A stretch of DNA of 64,000 bases from a virus, in the IMG/VR virus record IMGVR_UViG_3300035703_000043, positions 30,591 to 94,590 of that record; one strand, given 5' to 3'. Position 1 is the stretch's first letter. Each line of letters starts with the position of its first letter. Both the position numbers and the translations under genes were made by a program. This document shows, in pieces, positions 9,700-18,196 of this stretch. The notes under the pieces are model-generated. The model was not told the DNA's origin and ran no database searches. It was given only the letters and a program-made list of their open reading frames with translations.

Positions 9700-11142
9700 A
9701 TGTATAAGTATATTTCCGGAAGAGCCAAAAAGGAAACAAGAACTGGACTAACATCCGATAGGTATGAATTTTTAGGACTAAATCAAGCAGAGCCAGATCT
9801 TGGAGATCCATTGGTTGGTCCTTCTTCTATTGGTGCAAATCCATCACCACCTTCAGTATCTGGTGATCAATATTTACTTGTTGCTAATAAAAATAATCCT
9901 GGCAAAAGATATTGGGTTGCATCTTCTCAGATATTAACTGGTGGTTTAATTCCTGGGTCTTTCAGTGTTTTTGATGATAACATTCAAGTAGGTGCAGCAA
10001 ATAGTTTCAATGTTTTTAATCTAGTTGGTGATATTGTATCCGTAGATCCAGTTGGTTCTGGTGTTTCAGAACAAACTGGAATTGCAACGATAAGATTTTC
10101 CCTAAAAGCACCTGGCCAATTAAATCAAATAATGTATCACGGTAGTGGTGGTTTAATTAGAGCAGCAAGTGGATTTGTATATTCTTCAGGAAATATTGGA
10201 ATTGGAAGCAATTCACCGACAGAATTGTTAGATGTAGAAGGAAATGGAAAATTTCTTGGATCTGTAAGTGCTTCAAGTTTTGTTGGTGATTTGACAGGAA
10301 CAGCCTCATTTGCATCTGGGTTTAGCACAACGGCAAATATCAATACATCAGGTATCATAACTGCTTCAAGTTTTGTTGGAAACTTAACTGGAACAGCAAC
10401 CACTGCTTCTGGTGTTTCTACAGAAATAAACATTAACACTACAGGAATTATAACTGCTTCAAGTTTTGTAGGTAACTTAACTGGAACAGCAACTACAGCA
10501 ACCATAGCATCCACCGCACTTGGTGTGTCAACATCAATTAGTATAAACACTACTGGTATTATAACTGCTTCAAGTTTTGTAGGTAACTTAATAGGCACAG
10601 CAACTACAGCATCCAATGTAAGTTCCACTATCAACATAAACACTACTGGTATTATAACTGCTTCAAGTTTTGTAGGTAACTTAACAGGCACAGCAACTAC
10701 AGCAACGAATGTAATTAGTGGTATTGCATCTGTTTCTTCATTGAATGTCTCTGGCATAACTACGATTGGAAGTGCAACAACTTCCACAAATACACCATTA
10801 CAAGTTGAAACTTATGGAGTGAAAACAGGAACTGGTAATTTTATTGCTTCAGTTGGAATTACTACATTCATAGATAGTTTTTCCATTACAACTACAGACT
10901 TTAAATTAGTTGAATATTCTGTTCATATTGGATTTAGTAGCAGTATTCAAGTTCAAAAAGTTTTAATTATGCAAGATGGCATTATTGCAAATGCTGAATC
11001 TTATGGCATTATGTATAACAAAAATGCTTTGGTTGCAATTGGAGCAACTTTGGATGGGACTGACTGTAAATTGCAAGTTACACCTCAGTCTGGAGTAAAT
11101 GGAGTGACCACATATAGATTCGTAAGAGGAAGTTTATTATAA
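9700..11142 (+). CDS. tail fibre with repeated ITASSFVGNLTGTATTA units, first-cassette copy
   Basis: 480 aa. The N-terminus (MYKYISGRAKK) resembles that of the giant protein at 28229 (MAKYLSNRQKN), supporting a duplicated cassette. Residues ~150-350 contain about five tandem units built on IN(T)TGIITASSFVGNLTGTAT, a shaft repeat also seen in the next gene. The C-terminal ~110 residues lose the repeat and look globular (FIDSFSITTTDFKLVEYSVHI onward, ending in TTYRFVRGSLL), probably a receptor-facing or trimerising tip. A long fibre component is most likely. No S74 chaperone motif is present. Confidence 0.65.
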   Translation: MYKYISGRAKKETRTGLTSDRYEFLGLNQAEPDLGDPLVGPSSIGANPSPPSVSGDQYLLVANKNNPGKRYWVASSQILTGGLIPGSFSVFDDNIQVGAANSFNVFNLVGDIVSVDPVGSGVSEQTGIATIRFSLKAPGQLNQIMYHGSGGLIRAASGFVYSSGNIGIGSNSPTELLDVEGNGKFLGSVSASSFVGDLTGTASFASGFSTTANINTSGIITASSFVGNLTGTATTASGVSTEININTTGIITASSFVGNLTGTATTATIASTALGVSTSISINTTGIITASSFVGNLIGTATTASNVSSTININTTGIITASSFVGNLTGTATTATNVISGIASVSSLNVSGITTIGSATTSTNTPLQVETYGVKTGTGNFIASVGITTFIDSFSITTTDFKLVEYSVHIGFSSSIQVQKVLIMQDGIIANAESYGIMYNKNALVAIGATLDGTDCKLQVTPQSGVNGVTTYRFVRGSLL

Positions 11143-11166
11143 TTAATTTATCATTTCAAATGAAAA

Positions 11167-11174
11167 CATAAATA
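11167..11174 (+). promoter_or_regulatory. T4-type late promoter CATAAATA
   Basis: CATAAATA lies 13 bp upstream of the ATG of the 1606-aa fibre gene, just after a small inverted repeat (TCATT-TCA-AATGA, 11149-11161). It matches the TATAAATA-type -10 element used by T4-like phages with their own late sigma factor. The leader would be very short, so the exact start point is uncertain. Confidence 0.6.
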
Positions 11175-11187
11175 CTTAAAAACTCTC

Positions 11188-14100
11188 ATGGCAGATAAAA
11201 GTTTCGGTTTAAATCAACTAAATTTTACTGGAATAGCAGGAACTTCATTAATTGAGAGTGGAGATACTCTACAGATCAATTCTCCTTTAGTTTCTGTTAG
11301 CACAGATTTTTCTGTCGGTGGGAAGGTAAACTCAAATATAATTCTCTCAAGTTCTTATTCTATTGGTATTGGTTCTACTCAACCAAAAGAAAAACTTGAT
11401 GTTTTAGGGAATGTAAATGTTTCTGGTTCAGTAACTGCAACATCTTTTGTGGGGTCTGGTACTGATCTCATTGGAGTAGCAAAAAATACAATATCTGCAA
11501 TTGATGAAAATACTTATTATTATCCGGTTTTTACCCCATCGGATGCAAATGCTGGAACTTATTCAACAGTTGTAATACCATCAAATAAACTTGTTTTTAA
11601 CCCATCAGGTTTGTTGGGAATTGGAAGCACATCTCCAAATTATAATTTAGATGTTGTTGGTACTGGAAGATTTACAGGAAATTTAACTGCTTCAAGTTTT
11701 GTAGGTAACTTAACAGGAACAGCAACTAGTCTTTCTGATGCTGCAAATATAACTACAGGAACCATTAGTAGTTCTAGATTATCAGGAAGTTATGGAATCA
11801 GTATAACTGGTACAGCAAATAGTCTTGCTGATGCTGCCAATATTACTACAGGAACTATAAGTTCATCAAGACTTAGTGGTTCTTATGGAATCAGTATAAC
11901 TGGTACAGCAAATAGTCTTGCTGATGCTGCCAATATTACTACAGGAACTATAAGTTCATCAAGACTTAGTGGTTCTTATGGAATCAGTATAACTGGTACA
12001 GCAAATAGTCTTGCTGATGCTGCAAACATAACTACAGGAACCATTAGTAGTTCTAGATTATCAGGAAGTTATGGAATCAGTATAACTGGTACAGCAAATA
12101 GTCTTGCTGATGCTGCAAACATAACTACAGGAACCATTAGTAGTTCTAGATTATCAGGAAGTTATGGAATCAGTATAACTGGTACAGCAACTAGTCTTGC
12201 TGATGCAGCAAACATAACTACAGGAACCATTAGTAGTTCTAGATTATCAGGAAGTTATGGAATCAGTATAACTGGTACAGCAACTAGTCTTGCTGATGCA
12301 GCAAACATAACTACAGGAACTATAAGTTCATCAAGACTTAGTGGTTCTTATGGAATTAGTATAACTGGTACAGCAAATACAGCAACTACGGCAACTGGTG
12401 TATCAACAACAATCAACATCAATACCACAGGAATTGTAACTGCTTCATCTCTAAGAGTTGGGACTAGTGCAACTGAATCGATTGGAATTACTACAAATAT
12501 TATCAGTGGTGGAAATTTATTACTCATAAATCCTGCCACCGTAGGAGTTTCTACAGGAACAGTTAGAATTCTTGGTAACTTGATTGTTGATGGAACAACA
12601 TCCACTACTCAAGAATTAGTATTAACTTCTTCAGATAAACTTATAGCAATTGCAAGTACAATAGGAAATGTTATTGACTTGGATGGGGCTGGAATAGGAA
12701 TTGGTTCCACATCTATAAGAAAATTTATACGATGGAATTATGCATCCAGTTCATTAAAGAGTTCCGAGAATTGGAATTTAGAATCTAATAGAAATTATCA
12801 AATAAATGATTCTATTGTCCTTTCCTCAACAACATTAGGAACTGGTGTAACAATATCCAGTCTTAGAAGTGTCAGTTCTGGAATAATAACAGATAGAACA
12901 GAACTCACTTCTGGGCAAGTATCGGCTAGTGATTATTTGCTAATTTATGATGTAAGTGACCCAACAAACTTGAAGAAAGCAACAATACAAAATGCTGCTC
13001 TTCAAGGTCTTCAGGGCACTCAAGGTACACAAGGAACTCAAGGAACTCAAGGTACACAGGGAACTCAAGGACTTCAAGGAACTCAAGGAACTCAAGGTAC
13101 ACAGGGTACACAAGGAACTCAAGGATCTCAAGGTACTCAAGGAACTCAAGGAACTCAAGGACTTCAGGGTACTCAAGGACTTCAGGGGACTCAAGGTACA
13201 CAGGGAACTCAAGGACTTCAAGGCACTCAAGGTACACAGGGAACTCAAGGACTTCAAGGCACTCAAGGTACACAGGGAACTCAAGGACTTCAAGGCACTC
13301 AAGGTACACAGGGAACTCAAGGACTTCAGGGTACTCAAGGTACACAGGGAACTCAAGGACTTCAGGGTACTCAAGGTACACAGGGAACTCAAGGACTTCA
13401 AGGCACTCAGGGCACTCAAGGTACTCAAGGAACACAAGGTACTCAGGGTCTTCAAGGAACACAAGGAACTCAAGGACCACAAGGACTTCAGGGAAGACAA
13501 GGAACACAGGGAATCGGTGGAAATAATGGTTCTTCTAATTGGACTCCAATTTTAGTTAATGTGTCTCAATCAAGTTCAGACCCATCTATATTCACAAAAA
13601 CTGGTGGAACTGATTCCCAATGGGATTCGTCTGTTTATTCAAAACAGGGGTTTGTTCTTGGTTCTTATGTATCCACAAGAATATCATCAACAAGTGGTAG
13701 TGCCATAGTTGGTTTAGGGACAAATCCATCAGCATCTAGTAATCAAAATTTTGATTACGGCATTTATTTAGATAATGGAGACATTAAATCAATTGAAAAC
13801 GGTTCTGTTACTAATCTTAGTAATACATATATAACTAATGATTTTGTTTCAATTACTTATGATGGTGCAAATATCAGATATTATAAAAATTCATCTTTAT
13901 TGAGAACTGTTGCTCGTGCTGCAGGAAATGCACTATATCTTGATAGTTCAATTTTTTCAAGTGGTCTTGGATTTGAAGACCTTACATTTGGTCCTATGGG
14001 ACCTCAGGGAACTCAAGGTCTTCAGGGTACACAAGGAACTCAAGGTCTCCAAGGCACACAAGGAACTCAAGGCACTCAAGGCACTCAAGGTCTTCAAGGC

Positions 14101-16008
14101 ACACAAGGAACTCAAGGCACTCAAGGTCTTCAAGGAACTCAAGGAACTCAAGGCACTCAAGGTCTTCAAGGTACTCAAGGAACTCAAGGCACTCAAGGTC
14201 TTCAAGGTACTCAAGGAACTCAAGGTCTTCAAGGAACTCAAGGAACTCAAGGCACTCAAGGACTTCAAGGCACTCAAGGTACACAGGGAACTCAAGGACT
14301 TCAAGGCACTCAAGGTACACAGGGAACTCAAGGACTTCAAGGTACTCAAGGTACACAAGGAACCCAAGGTCTTCAGGGTACACAAGGAACTCAAGGTCTT
14401 CAGGGTACACAAGGAACTCAAGGTCTTCAGGGAACTCAAGGCACTCAAGGTCTCCAAGGCACACAAGGAACTCAAGGCACTCAAGGTCTCCAAGGCACAC
14501 AAGGAACTCAAGGCACTCAAGGTCTTCAAGGCACACAAGGAACTCAAGGCACTCAAGGTCTTCAAGGAACTCAAGGGACTCAAGGAACCCAAGGTCTTCA
14601 AGGTACTCAAGGTACACAAGGAACCCAAGGTCTTCAAGGTACTCAAGGAACTCAAGGCACTCAAGGTCTTCAAGGTACTCAAGGTACACAAGGAACCCAA
14701 GGTCTTCAAGGTACTCAAGGTACACAAGGAACCCAAGGTCTTCAAGGTACTCAAGGAACTCAAGGTCTCCAAGGCACACAAGGAACTCAAGGCACTCAAG
14801 GTACACAGGGAACTCAAGGTCTTCAAGGTACTCAAGGTACACAAGGAACCCAAGGTCTTCAAGGTACTCAAGGAACTCAAGGAACTCAAGGAACTCAAGG
14901 TCTTACTGGCCCAGTAGCAGGTTCTGCAAATCAAGTTGTTTATAAAGATTCCTCCAATACAGTAACTGGGTCAAGTAGTTTAACTTATACTGGTCCAACT
15001 GGATCTGGAATTGGAACATTAGGAATTGGAACAGTTATTACTATTAAGCACAATGATACTTTAAATTCCGGGACTTTAATCTTTGAAGGTTCTGCAGGAC
15101 AATTATTTACAATTACAAATAATCTTACCAGTGGTTCTATATTCTCTGTATCCGATTCTTCTGGTATTCCAAGTATTGATGTAAATGCAGATGATACCGT
15201 TTTATTAGCACCTTATAATGGCAATGTTGGTATAGGAACCACAATTCCAAGAGCAACTTTAACTGTAGTACCAACAACAACAAGTATTGCTGGACTCTTT
15301 TCTGGAACCACATCAAGTGATATGGTTCGTATCACTCAAACTGGAACTGGTAATGCTCTTGTAGTCGAAGATGAAACAAATCCAGATTCAACTCCTTTTG
15401 TCGTCAAAGCAAATGGTAGTATTGGTATAGGGACCACAAATCCACAGTACATTTTAGACATTATAGTTGCTCCTGGTAATTATGCTCGTATACCTGTATT
15501 AAATACTTTACTACTAAATTCTCCGACTGGTGATTTATATCTTGAAGGCACTGGTATTAAGGCTGACGGTAATATTACTGTAGATGGATCTGTTGGAATA
15601 GGAACCACAAATCCAACCTCAAAACTTTTTGTAGATGGTGAAATAAGAGCGACAGGAAATGTTATTGCTTACTATTCATCAGATATTAAACTAAAAAACA
15701 ATATTGAAAATATAAAAAATCCAATCAAAAAACTGATGCAAATAAATGGAGTTGAATTTGATTGGACCGATGAATATATTCAAAATAAAGGAGGAGTTGA
15801 TGGTTATTTCATAAGAAAACATGATATTGGTGTCATTGCTCAAGAAATAGAAAAAGTTCTTCCTGAAGCAGTGGCAACAAGAAATGATGGTGAAAAAGCA
15901 GTGAAGTACGAATTGATTGTCGCATTGTTGATTGAAGCAATTAAAGAGCAACAGGGTGAAATAAATAATCTCAAAGAAAAGATGCTTCAATTATCGGAGA
16001 AAATTTAA
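11188..16008 (+). CDS. 1606-aa collagen-like tail fibre with C-terminal S74 chaperone
   Basis: Layout: residues 1-180 fibre base; ~181-397 seven copies of a 31-residue SLADAANITTGTISSSRLSG unit; a globular stretch; collagen-like GTQ/GLQ block 1 (~607-774); a globular insert (~775-935) resembling one in the 2882-aa fibre; collagen-like block 2 (~935-1242); beta domains with IGIGTTNP repeats; and finally an S74 intramolecular chaperone. The latter shows SSDIKLKNNI, GVEFDW, DIGVIAQEIEKVLPEAV and a coiled-coil end. In this family the chaperone trimerises the fibre and cleaves itself off before the Ser of the SDIKLKxxI motif. Likely a trimeric distal fibre that binds the host surface. The triplets contain almost no proline, so stability would depend on Thr/Gln packing or modification. 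Confidence 0.85.
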   Translation: MADKSFGLNQLNFTGIAGTSLIESGDTLQINSPLVSVSTDFSVGGKVNSNIILSSSYSIGIGSTQPKEKLDVLGNVNVSGSVTATSFVGSGTDLIGVAKNTISAIDENTYYYPVFTPSDANAGTYSTVVIPSNKLVFNPSGLLGIGSTSPNYNLDVVGTGRFTGNLTASSFVGNLTGTATSLSDAANITTGTISSSRLSGSYGISITGTANSLADAANITTGTISSSRLSGSYGISITGTANSLADAANITTGTISSSRLSGSYGISITGTANSLADAANITTGTISSSRLSGSYGISITGTANSLADAANITTGTISSSRLSGSYGISITGTATSLADAANITTGTISSSRLSGSYGISITGTATSLADAANITTGTISSSRLSGSYGISITGTANTATTATGVSTTININTTGIVTASSLRVGTSATESIGITTNIISGGNLLLINPATVGVSTGTVRILGNLIVDGTTSTTQELVLTSSDKLIAIASTIGNVIDLDGAGIGIGSTSIRKFIRWNYASSSLKSSENWNLESNRNYQINDSIVLSSTTLGTGVTISSLRSVSSGIITDRTELTSGQVSASDYLLIYDVSDPTNLKKATIQNAALQGLQGTQGTQGTQGTQGTQGTQGLQGTQGTQGTQGTQGTQGSQGTQGTQGTQGLQGTQGLQGTQGTQGTQGLQGTQGTQGTQGLQGTQGTQGTQGLQGTQGTQGTQGLQGTQGTQGTQGLQGTQGTQGTQGLQGTQGTQGTQGTQGTQGLQGTQGTQGPQGLQGRQGTQGIGGNNGSSNWTPILVNVSQSSSDPSIFTKTGGTDSQWDSSVYSKQGFVLGSYVSTRISSTSGSAIVGLGTNPSASSNQNFDYGIYLDNGDIKSIENGSVTNLSNTYITNDFVSITYDGANIRYYKNSSLLRTVARAAGNALYLDSSIFSSGLGFEDLTFGPMGPQGTQGLQGTQGTQGLQGTQGTQGTQGTQGLQGTQGTQGTQGLQGTQGTQGTQGLQGTQGTQGTQGLQGTQGTQGLQGTQGTQGTQGLQGTQGTQGTQGLQGTQGTQGTQGLQGTQGTQGTQGLQGTQGTQGLQGTQGTQGLQGTQGTQGLQGTQGTQGTQGLQGTQGTQGTQGLQGTQGTQGTQGLQGTQGTQGTQGLQGTQGTQGTQGLQGTQGTQGTQGLQGTQGTQGTQGLQGTQGTQGTQGLQGTQGTQGLQGTQGTQGTQGTQGTQGLQGTQGTQGTQGLQGTQGTQGTQGTQGLTGPVAGSANQVVYKDSSNTVTGSSSLTYTGPTGSGIGTLGIGTVITIKHNDTLNSGTLIFEGSAGQLFTITNNLTSGSIFSVSDSSGIPSIDVNADDTVLLAPYNGNVGIGTTIPRATLTVVPTTTSIAGLFSGTTSSDMVRITQTGTGNALVVEDETNPDSTPFVVKANGSIGIGTTNPQYILDIIVAPGNYARIPVLNTLLLNSPTGDLYLEGTGIKADGNITVDGSVGIGTTNPTSKLFVDGEIRATGNVIAYYSSDIKLKNNIENIKNPIKKLMQINGVEFDWTDEYIQNKGGVDGYFIRKHDIGVIAQEIEKVLPEAVATRNDGEKAVKYELIVALLIEAIKEQQGEINNLKEKMLQLSEKI
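11728..12378 (+). repeat. seven tandem 93-bp repeats in the fibre gene
   Basis: Seven in-frame copies of a 93-bp unit (31 residues, SLADAANITTGTISSSRLSG to ITGTAN). Copies 2 and 3 share one synonymous spelling (aatattact..tcatcaagact), copies 4-6 another (aacataact..agttctagatt), and copy 7 joins the start of one to the end of the other. This shows recent duplication and recombination within the array. Function: fibre-shaft length. Confidence 0.9.
13006..13509 (+). repeat. collagen-like GXQ tandem repeat, block 1
   Basis: About 168 residues of uninterrupted Gly-X-Gln triplets, mostly GTQ and GLQ with rare GSQ, GPQ and GRQ. At DNA level it is a 9-bp imperfect tandem array (ggtactcaa-type units) that stays open in several frames. 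Confidence 0.9.
13990..14913 (+). repeat. collagen-like GXQ tandem repeat, block 2
   Basis: Begins GPMGPQGTQGLQ and continues for about 300 residues of GTQ/GLQ triplets, ending GLTGPVAG. The GLTGPVAGSANQVV exit sequence is repeated after the blocks in the 2882-aa fibre, marking a shared module boundary. Confidence 0.9.
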
Positions 16009-16334
16009 TGAATAATATAGAATACTCTTGGAAAATAAATTCTTTAAATAAAAAGAATACAGAATTGCATAATGATGTAATTTATAATGTAGTCTGGACA
16101 AGAAGTGGATTGGATTTAGAAACCAATATTGCAACCTCAGTGACTTCCAGTTTACAACTTGAAATACCAATTGAATCTGAAGTATTTGTTCCTTACTCAA
16201 ATTTATCAGAAAATATAATTATTGAATGGATTCTGAGTAAAATTGATATTGAAAAAGTTGAAGAAAATATTCAAAAACAAATTGAATATAATAACTCATT
16301 AGTTGTTGAATCTCAATTTCCCTGGAACTTATAA
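16008..16334 (+). CDS. small tail-associated protein downstream of the S74 fibre
   Basis: 108 aa whose ATG overlaps the previous stop (TAATG). Beta-rich N-terminal half (YSWKINSLNKKN, DVIYNVVWTRSG), then VFVPYSNLSENIIIEWILSKI and a charged helix ending PWNL. Small proteins of this shape, with a V(I)WxxxG strand, a WI helix and a C-terminal PW, recur beside fibre genes in T4-like cyanophages; I recall them only as uncharacterised. A fibre assembly or accessory role is an inference from position. Confidence 0.55.
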   Translation: MNNIEYSWKINSLNKKNTELHNDVIYNVVWTRSGLDLETNIATSVTSSLQLEIPIESEVFVPYSNLSENIIIEWILSKIDIEKVEENIQKQIEYNNSLVVESQFPWNL

Positions 16335-16336
16335 AT

Positions 16337-16846
16337 ATGGTTCTCCCCATTTCCGGTCAAATTAGTTTGCTATCTCTTCAAAATGAATTTGGAGGATCAA
16401 ACCCAATTGGAATGGATGAGTATTATGGAAGTGGGGGTGCTCCTGGTTCTGGTCAAATTGGAATTAATACTTTTTATGGTCGGTTTGCAAATTGGACCGA
16501 GTATATGATGGGCAATGGTATTAGTATAAATTCTTATTCAGGAAACATTGTAGTTCCTGGTTCATCCCGTAGTCCAACAGTTTTTACTATTAATTTTAAC
16601 AGAACTACAACAGATTTTACGGGGACTTTAAGTATCTATGTAAATGAAGTTTTGAATTCTACTTACAGCAATGGTGCGATTGGAAATATAAACGTAGCGA
16701 ACCCAAGTATAAGTTTTGGGAGTTCCAATATAAGATTTTCTTCTATAATAATAGATACAAATCAAAACAACGATACACCATCAGAGTGGAAAGTTTCTGT
16801 CGGTAGCACTTTAGTATATTATCATTCTTATGATAATAATACATAA
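16337..16846 (+). CDS. small fibre-like structural protein
   Basis: 169 aa starting 2 nt after the previous stop. The N-terminus (LPISGQISLLSLQNEFGGSN) followed by GIGINTFYG-like sequence is a motif of many cyanophage fibre or adhesin proteins, which begin by pairing SGxIS(L) with (N/Q)xEFG. The remaining ~115 residues are beta-rich (VFTINFNRTTTDFTGTLSIY, then ISFGSSNIRFSSIIID) and suggest a jelly-roll-like domain. A virion surface or fibre component is likely; receptor unknown. Confidence 0.5.
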   Translation: MVLPISGQISLLSLQNEFGGSNPIGMDEYYGSGGAPGSGQIGINTFYGRFANWTEYMMGNGISINSYSGNIVVPGSSRSPTVFTINFNRTTTDFTGTLSIYVNEVLNSTYSNGAIGNINVANPSISFGSSNIRFSSIIIDTNQNNDTPSEWKVSVGSTLVYYHSYDNNT

Positions 16847-17558
16847 TAATTTGAACATACATTATCAAAAAAAAGTTTTAGATTCAATAAATCAAATATC
16901 AGAAGAATATAGTTATTTTTTATCTACTGATGAGCACCCAAAGATGTCTCTTATTGGAGATGTTTCCTCTGATTTAAAATATATTTTCCCAAGTCCATTC
17001 AGTAAAGAAGAATTATATGAAAATTTGTTTAAGCAGTTTGAAATACAATATTCGTTGATAGATAAATCAAAAAACCCATATCTGAAATTCAACTTCAAAA
17101 AAGAAAAAAAATTAACTTTTACTACTGGTTATGGAATTATAGTTTCAAATAGTAATCTATTAGTTTTAGATGTTGATAATCAATATCAACTTGAAGAGAT
17201 GAAATCAATATGCCCAAATATTATAACCAATTGTAAATTCAAAAGAATAAACACTGATAATCAGAATAGACTTCATTTATATTATAAAAAACCTAAAGAT
17301 TTTAATCCTTCTGAAAAAATTAGAAGAATTAATTTAAAAAAGACAAATTTGTGGGTGTGTGGAATGAATTGTACTAAAGATTTGATATTTGGATTAGACA
17401 CTGCACATTTTTTTCGTAATCCATATTTTAATTATGAGTTAGTTGGACATATGGACGATATAACTGAGTGTCCATCGGAAATTATTCATAGAATTATTGA
17501 AAGTGAAAAACGATACGATTATTTTCACAGCAATAGTAGGGGCAAAATTACCACTTGA
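16830..17558 (+). CDS. possible primase/polymerase (PrimPol)-like protein
   Basis: 242 aa, overlapping the preceding gene by 17 bp. Residues ~98-116 (TTGYGIIVSNSNLLVLDVDN) fit the first motif of bifunctional primase/polymerase N-terminal domains, where a hydrophobic strand ends in an acidic DxD metal site (D114, D116). Residues ~147-153 (RLHLYYKK) fit the second, His-containing motif. A clear third Asp motif was not found. An alternative is a viral protein with a coincidental DVD. The gene ends inside the early promoter at 17555, and is an oddity between fibre genes. Confidence in function is low. Confidence 0.4.
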   Translation: MIIIHNNLNIHYQKKVLDSINQISEEYSYFLSTDEHPKMSLIGDVSSDLKYIFPSPFSKEELYENLFKQFEIQYSLIDKSKNPYLKFNFKKEKKLTFTTGYGIIVSNSNLLVLDVDNQYQLEEMKSICPNIITNCKFKRINTDNQNRLHLYYKKPKDFNPSEKIRRINLKKTNLWVCGMNCTKDLIFGLDTAHFFRNPYFNYELVGHMDDITECPSEIIHRIIESEKRYDYFHSNSRGKITT

Positions 17559-17583
17559 CAACCAAAAGTTTTTGTGCTATGAT
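17555..17583 (+). promoter_or_regulatory. consensus sigma70-type early promoter
   Basis: TTGACA at 17555-17560, a 17-bp spacer and TATGAT at 17578-17583. Transcription would start near 17590, about 19 nt upstream of the ATG at 17609. The same TTGACA-N17-TATGAT layout occurs at 52901-52929. It implies host RNA polymerase-driven early expression of the two small genes downstream. Confidence 0.8.
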
Positions 17584-17608
17584 AGTAGAGACCCAATATT
17601 ACTACAAA

Positions 17609-17782
17609 ATGCAAATTAGTCGTGAAACTCTTCGTGAACTTCAGGGAATGCAGGAGGACGTTGCATCTCATTTTACAGAAGAATTTTTTCCTATTAGTGG
17701 AGAAACTTATTGGACTTGTGTTCAGTGTCTTGCAGAAGCAAAATTGGCAGAGCTTCGTGGTGAATTGATTTATGCTAATTGA
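17609..17782 (+). CDS. small early protein, unknown function
   Basis: 57 aa beginning MQISRETLRELQGMQEDV. An upstream in-frame ATG at 17555 would place the first codons inside the promoter, so the ATG at 17609, just after the predicted transcription start, is preferred. The protein is acidic and mostly helical, with one CVQC pair in YWTCVQCLAEAK. It is probably one of the small host-takeover or regulatory early proteins of T4-like phages, but no family was recognised. Confidence 0.6.
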   Translation: MQISRETLRELQGMQEDVASHFTEEFFPISGETYWTCVQCLAEAKLAELRGELIYAN

Positions 17783-17784
17783 GT

Positions 17785-17792
17785 TCTAAATA
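17785..17792 (+). promoter_or_regulatory. late promoter-like TCTAAATA
   Basis: TCTAAATA sits 20 bp before the ATG at 17813. CTAAATA variants recur upstream of several genes in this window at similar distances, consistent with a relaxed T4-type late -10 element. Confidence 0.4.
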
Positions 17793-17812
17793 AAGAAAAT
17801 CAGGTTCGTTCT

Positions 17813-18085
17813 ATGAAATACCGCATAGACACTACTTACTGTTGGTATAATGGTGGAAAAGAAATAGTGTTTATGTATTTTATAAATGGCATTCCATTTA
17901 CATTTGATGAGTTACCTCACACTGGAATGTACACAACAGAAATAGTAGAACACGCAAATAGTGAACTGTCATATGAACCTGAAGATTTATATCAAGCATC
18001 TTATTATTTGATGCTTGAAGAATGTCATCCACTGATGTTTGAATTGGAATTAGAAAACCCAGAATTACTTCCTTGCGATGACTAA
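17813..18085 (+). CDS. small acidic protein, unknown function
   Basis: 90 aa, strongly acidic at the C-terminus (ELELENPELLPCDD). Aromatic-rich N-terminus (YRIDTTYCWYNGGKEIVFMYFINGIPF) suggesting a small beta sheet, followed by helices. No catalytic motif is visible. It lies between the early promoter at 17555 and the next late promoter, so it may be read from both. Function unknown. Confidence 0.6.
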   Translation: MKYRIDTTYCWYNGGKEIVFMYFINGIPFTFDELPHTGMYTTEIVEHANSELSYEPEDLYQASYYLMLEECHPLMFELELENPELLPCDD

Positions 18086-18093
18086 AACCAAAA

Positions 18094-18120
18094 TTGACCT
18101 TTAATTACAAAAAGGGTCAA
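18094..18120 (+). terminator. terminator-like hairpin
   Basis: TTGACC at 18094-18099 plus TTT pairs with AAA plus GGTCAA at 18111-18120, with one bulged G. There is no T-run on either strand immediately after the stem, so efficiency as an intrinsic terminator is doubtful. It separates the small early genes from the fibre gene at 18197. Confidence 0.35.
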
Positions 18121-18158
18121 AAAAATTTCCCGCAAAATTTTTTAGTGTAAGGTTTTTG

Positions 18159-18166
18159 ACTAAATA
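18159..18166 (+). promoter_or_regulatory. late promoter-like ACTAAATA
   Basis: ACTAAATA lies 30 bp upstream of the 2527-aa fibre gene in a 111-bp intergenic gap, downstream of a hairpin. Matches the (N)(A/T/C)TAAATA late element seen repeatedly here. Confidence 0.5.
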
Positions 18167-18196
18167 CAACTATAAAAGATTTATAGTGCTAATAAA

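Noticed and set aside
11728-12378. Tandem repeats as a possible CRISPR array
   Set aside because: Repeats are contiguous, in frame and coding, with no unique spacers.
12926-14934. Long ORFs in other frames over the collagen-like blocks (both strands)
   Set aside because: The 9-bp repeat unit has no stop in several frames, giving mirror repeats such as LSSLSTL or VLKELK. They are shadows of the GTQ/GLQ frame, which alone connects to real domains at both ends.
16330-16337. TATAAATA at the start of the 169-aa gene
   Set aside because: It overlaps the ATG itself and would produce a transcript starting inside the gene; likely chance from the stop codon and AT-rich sequence.
17164-17181. DVD motif of the 242-aa protein as proof of primase activity
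   Set aside because: Only two of the expected motifs are visible, so function is kept as a low-confidence suggestion rather than a firm call.
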